Source: Porticoccus sp950063125 (GTDB lineage Bacteria; Pseudomonadota; Gammaproteobacteria; Pseudomonadales; Porticoccaceae). From it: 64,000 bases of DNA. The position numbers and the translations under genes were made by a program. Under the pieces are notes generated by a model. It did no database searches. It was not told the DNA's origin and saw nothing but the letters and a program-made list of their open reading frames with translations. The first letter of the stretch is position 1. Every line of letters starts with the position of its first letter. This document shows positions 61,855 through 64,000 of the stretch, piece by piece. The stretch lies in NCBI RefSeq assembly GCF_963973895.1, contig NZ_CAXBBF010000004.1. One strand, 5' to 3'.

Positions 61855-63090
61855 TTAGACCAGGACTTCAACCGGCTCAGGGTGACTCAGAAAGTGGTGC
61901 GGGCTGGCGGTATAACCGTAGGCGCCAGATTGAAAGACCACAATCAGATCGCCTATCTGAACGGGCGGCAACGCGTATTTGTCCCCGAGGATATCCAGTG
62001 GGGTGCACAGCGGCCCCACCACATTCACCGGTGCCAGTTGTTCGCCTGCCACCCGGTTGCCGATACAGACCGGGTAGTTTTTTCTGATCACCTGGCCGAA
62101 GTTTCCCGATGCGGCGAGATGATGGTGCAGCCCGCCATTGGTCACAGCATAGGTTTCACCCCGGGATTTTTTCAGGTCGATGACTTCGCAGACGTAGACG
62201 CCGGCCTCACCCACCAGATAGCGGCCCAGCTCAACAACAATTTCTGCTTCCGGCAGGTCGGCTCTGTGTCGGGCCAGCAGGGTTGCAAGATTATCCGCCA
62301 CAGGGGCGAGGTCGAGTCGTTGTTCACCTGGGAAGTAGGGAATGCCAAAGCCACCACCGATATTCAGCCACTGGACTGGCGACGGGGCGTGATCGGCCAG
62401 TTTCAGTGCCAGGGCAAAGGTGTTTGTCTGGGCCTCGATGATGGCGTCCGGTCGCAGATTCTGCGAGCCACTGAAAATGTGGAACCCCTGGAAGGCGAGG
62501 TCGAGTTGCCCAAGCCGCTTCAGCACGGCGGGAACCTCTTCAGCATCAATGCCGAACGGTTTTGGGCCGCCGGCCATTTTCATGCCGGAGGTTTTCAGTT
62601 CAAAGTCGGGGTTAACCCTCACGGCGACATTGGCCCGGTGCCCGGTCTGGTTGCAGATGGTCGCCAGCCGTTCCATTTCCCCGGCGGATTCAAGATTGAT
62701 AATAATGCCCGCCGCTGCCGCCGCTTTCAGTTCGGCATCGCTTTTGCCCGGTCCGGCAAAGCTGATATTGCGTGGGCTGGTACCCGTATCCAGTGCCACG
62801 CGAAGCTCCTTCAGGGACGCTACATCAAGTCCGTCAGTCAGCCCCGCCAGGTGTTGAACAACGGCGGGCATCGGGTTGGATTTGATGGCGTAGTGTAAAT
62901 GAATATCTTCAGGAAACTGCGCTCTCAGAGCGGCTACCCGATCTGTCATGAGCTGTCGGTCGTAGGCATAAAACGGTGTTTGCCCCACCCGCTCGGCAAG
63001 TCTGTCCACAGCTACCTGACCCACCTGAAGGCAGTTGTCTATCACCTTGAACTGGTTCATCGATACATGTTCCGGTAATGCTTTTTTCAC
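61855..63090 (-). CDS. PLP-dependent decarboxylase, exosortase A-associated
   Basis: A 411-residue fold-type III PLP enzyme (TIGR03099 type), related to diaminopimelate and ornithine decarboxylases. The PLP lysine is in HYAIKSNPMPAVV near residue 69. GLDVASLKEL, NISFAGPGKS and the Gly-rich phosphate loop NIGGGFGIPYFPGE follow. The C-terminal beta domain contains VGPLCTPLDILGD with the conserved Cys. It would decarboxylate an amino acid, possibly one on the carrier protein. The GTG start at 63090 overlaps the ligase stop as GTGA. A 145-base gap follows before the carrier protein. Confidence 0.9.
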   Translation of the reverse strand: MKKALPEHVSMNQFKVIDNCLQVGQVAVDRLAERVGQTPFYAYDRQLMTDRVAALRAQFPEDIHLHYAIKSNPMPAVVQHLAGLTDGLDVASLKELRVALDTGTSPRNISFAGPGKSDAELKAAAAAGIIINLESAGEMERLATICNQTGHRANVAVRVNPDFELKTSGMKMAGGPKPFGIDAEEVPAVLKRLGQLDLAFQGFHIFSGSQNLRPDAIIEAQTNTFALALKLADHAPSPVQWLNIGGGFGIPYFPGEQRLDLAPVADNLATLLARHRADLPEAEIVVELGRYLVGEAGVYVCEVIDLKKSRGETYAVTNGGLHHHLAASGNFGQVIRKNYPVCIGNRVAGEQLAPVNVVGPLCTPLDILGDKYALPPVQIGDLIVVFQSGAYGYTASPHHFLSHPEPVEVLV

Positions 63091-64000
63091 GCCTGAAGCT
63101 CCTTGAAAAGGTCGCGGTATTCAGTGGCAAGCTGCTTTCGGTCTATTTTGCCATTTTGATTGTGAGGCATTTCCCCGAGGATAACGATTTGTTGGGGCAC
63201 CATAAAATTGGGCAGTTCCTTTTTGCAGTGCTGGAGGACTTCTGATGCCGTTACTGTGCCATGTGTTGTTATCACCAGCAAAATGGCCTGCCCCAGCATT
63301 GGATGAGGCAGTCCGAGTGCTGCGGCCTGACTGATACCCTTAAGGTTGTAGACGACCTCTTCGACTTCGGAGGGGCTTACCCGATAACCGGAGGTTTTGA
63401 TCATTTCATCCAGTCGGCTGATGAAATACAGATAACCCTCCTCGTCCCTGCGCACCTGATCTCCCGACCATACGGCGATTTCGGGCAGAGGGATGCCGTT
63501 GGGTTGGCCGGGACTTGGCTTGAAGCGCTCAGCGGTTTTCTGCGGGTCGTTCCAATAGCCCATGGCCACCAGTGAACCGCGGTGGACCAGTTCGCCCGGT
63601 TCCCCTGCGTTGCAGGGCGTGCCGTCCGGGCGCACCACCAGGACCTCGGCGTTGGGAATCGCTTTGCCAATCGAGTCAGGGCGTTGATCGATTTGCTCCG
63701 GTGGCAGGAAAGTGGACCGGAATGCTTCGGTGAGCCCATACATCAAAAAAACCTTTGTATCGGGCAGGAAGGCTCTTAACCTGTTGGTGGTGGCCCCCGG
63801 CATGGCACCGCCGCTATTGGTTATATAGCGCAGTGAACGAGCAGTTTCCTCGGGCCATTCCAACTGTGCCAGCTGGTTCCACAGTGGCGGGACAGCGGCC
63901 AGTCCGGTGATTTCGTAGCGCTGAATACTGCGAATAATATCCCGGGGCAACAGGTAGTCCATCAGGGCCACCGAGGCGCCCACCGAGAAGGCGGTGGTGA
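63087..64000 (-). CDS. AMP-forming acyl ligase, exosortase A-associated (partial)
   Basis: The C-terminal 304 codons of an adenylate-forming ligase (TIGR03098 type); the N-terminal half lies beyond the right edge. Visible adenylation motifs are ITNSGGAMPG, VFLMYGLTEAF, AIPNAEVLVVRPDGTPC and SGDQVRRDEEGYLYFISRLD. The last third is the swivel domain, with the catalytic Lys near NQNGKIDRKQL. It would activate an acid as an acyl-AMP and load it on the carrier protein. It is the first visible gene of the cassette and overlaps the decarboxylase. Confidence 0.9.
   Translation of the reverse strand, partial: TTAFSVGASVALMDYLLPRDIIRSIQRYEITGLAAVPPLWNQLAQLEWPEETARSLRYITNSGGAMPGATTNRLRAFLPDTKVFLMYGLTEAFRSTFLPPEQIDQRPDSIGKAIPNAEVLVVRPDGTPCNAGEPGELVHRGSLVAMGYWNDPQKTAERFKPSPGQPNGIPLPEIAVWSGDQVRRDEEGYLYFISRLDEMIKTSGYRVSPSEVEEVVYNLKGISQAAALGLPHPMLGQAILLVITTHGTVTASEVLQHCKKELPNFMVPQQIVILGEMPHNQNGKIDRKQLATEYRDLFKELQA

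Noticed and set aside
61843..62898. Long plus-strand open frame opposite the PLP decarboxylase (351 codons)
   Set aside because: It is antisense to a gene with clear family motifs, has no ribosome site or recognisable domain, and has Cys/His-rich composition typical of a shadow frame.
1..64000. Insertion sequences, prophage, CRISPR arrays, tRNA and rRNA genes
   Set aside because: I looked for transposase-like proteins, regularly spaced direct repeats and tRNA-like segments and saw none that I could support.

Overview
The window looks like chromosomal DNA of a Gram-negative gammaproteobacterium, probably free-living and aquatic. It carries MiaB, a DUF1820 protein and HflK/HflC, and most of it is a very complete exosortase A (XrtA/PEP-CTERM) exopolysaccharide region. 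I cannot name the genus from sequence alone. Product names rest on motifs and remembered family features; no search was run. I saw no tRNA, rRNA, CRISPR array, transposase or phage gene.

Layout. 1-2.8 kb holds housekeeping genes: miaB (running off the left edge), a DUF1820 gene and a type Ic aspartate-aminotransferase-like gene. 2.9-7.6 kb holds a PEP-CTERM-type AAA ATPase, a small membrane protein, and an uncharacterised four-gene minus-strand operon: a cysteine-rich protein with a twin-arginine-like signal, a PqqD-like protein, an HPr-kinase-related protein and a nucleotidyltransferase. The operon has a good sigma-54 promoter. 7.8-10.2 kb makes UDP-HexNAc uronic acid precursors (epimerase and dehydrogenase). 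10.4-13.9 kb encodes the PrsK/PrsR two-component pair, whose sigma-54-type regulator is a natural candidate for that promoter. 13.9-35.7 kb is the XrtA exopolysaccharide locus: initiating glycosylphosphotransferase, export protein, chain-length regulator, tyrosine kinase, outer-membrane protein, WecB, deacetylase, FemAB-like protein, glycosyltransferases, exosortase A fused to EpsI, amidotransferase, CapK/PaaK-like ligase and O-antigen-ligase-like protein.

35.8-41.7 kb is an interruption: a 1260-residue secreted protein joining an esterase-like domain to a hydrazine-synthase-alpha-like diheme module, then hflK-hflC. 41.7-47.6 kb is a five-gene minus-strand operon for polysaccharide decoration and export: flippase, sulfotransferase, pyruvyl transferase, an ATP-grasp/low-molecular-weight phosphatase fusion and an esterase. 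47.9-50.8 kb has two more deacetylases around a secreted TPR protein. 51.0-54.6 kb is an AT-richer patch with two tandem PP-loop ATPases and a gene whose 5' end looks damaged. 54.7-57.5 kb is an MBOAT O-acyltransferase with its SGNH-like partner. 57.8-64 kb is the second half of the XrtA system: an asparagine-synthase-like protein, hydrolases 1 and 2, an acyl carrier protein, a PLP decarboxylase and an AMP-forming ligase (running off the right edge).

Together these genes suggest a cell that builds, modifies (acetyl, sulfate, pyruvate, amide) and exports a surface polysaccharide, and that sorts PEP-CTERM proteins through XrtA. No protein in the window ends in a recognisable PEP-CTERM tail, so the sorted proteins must lie elsewhere. 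The most novel-looking parts are the HPr-rel-A cassette with its candidate substrate, the PP-loop pair, and the esterase/diheme and ATP-grasp/phosphatase fusions.
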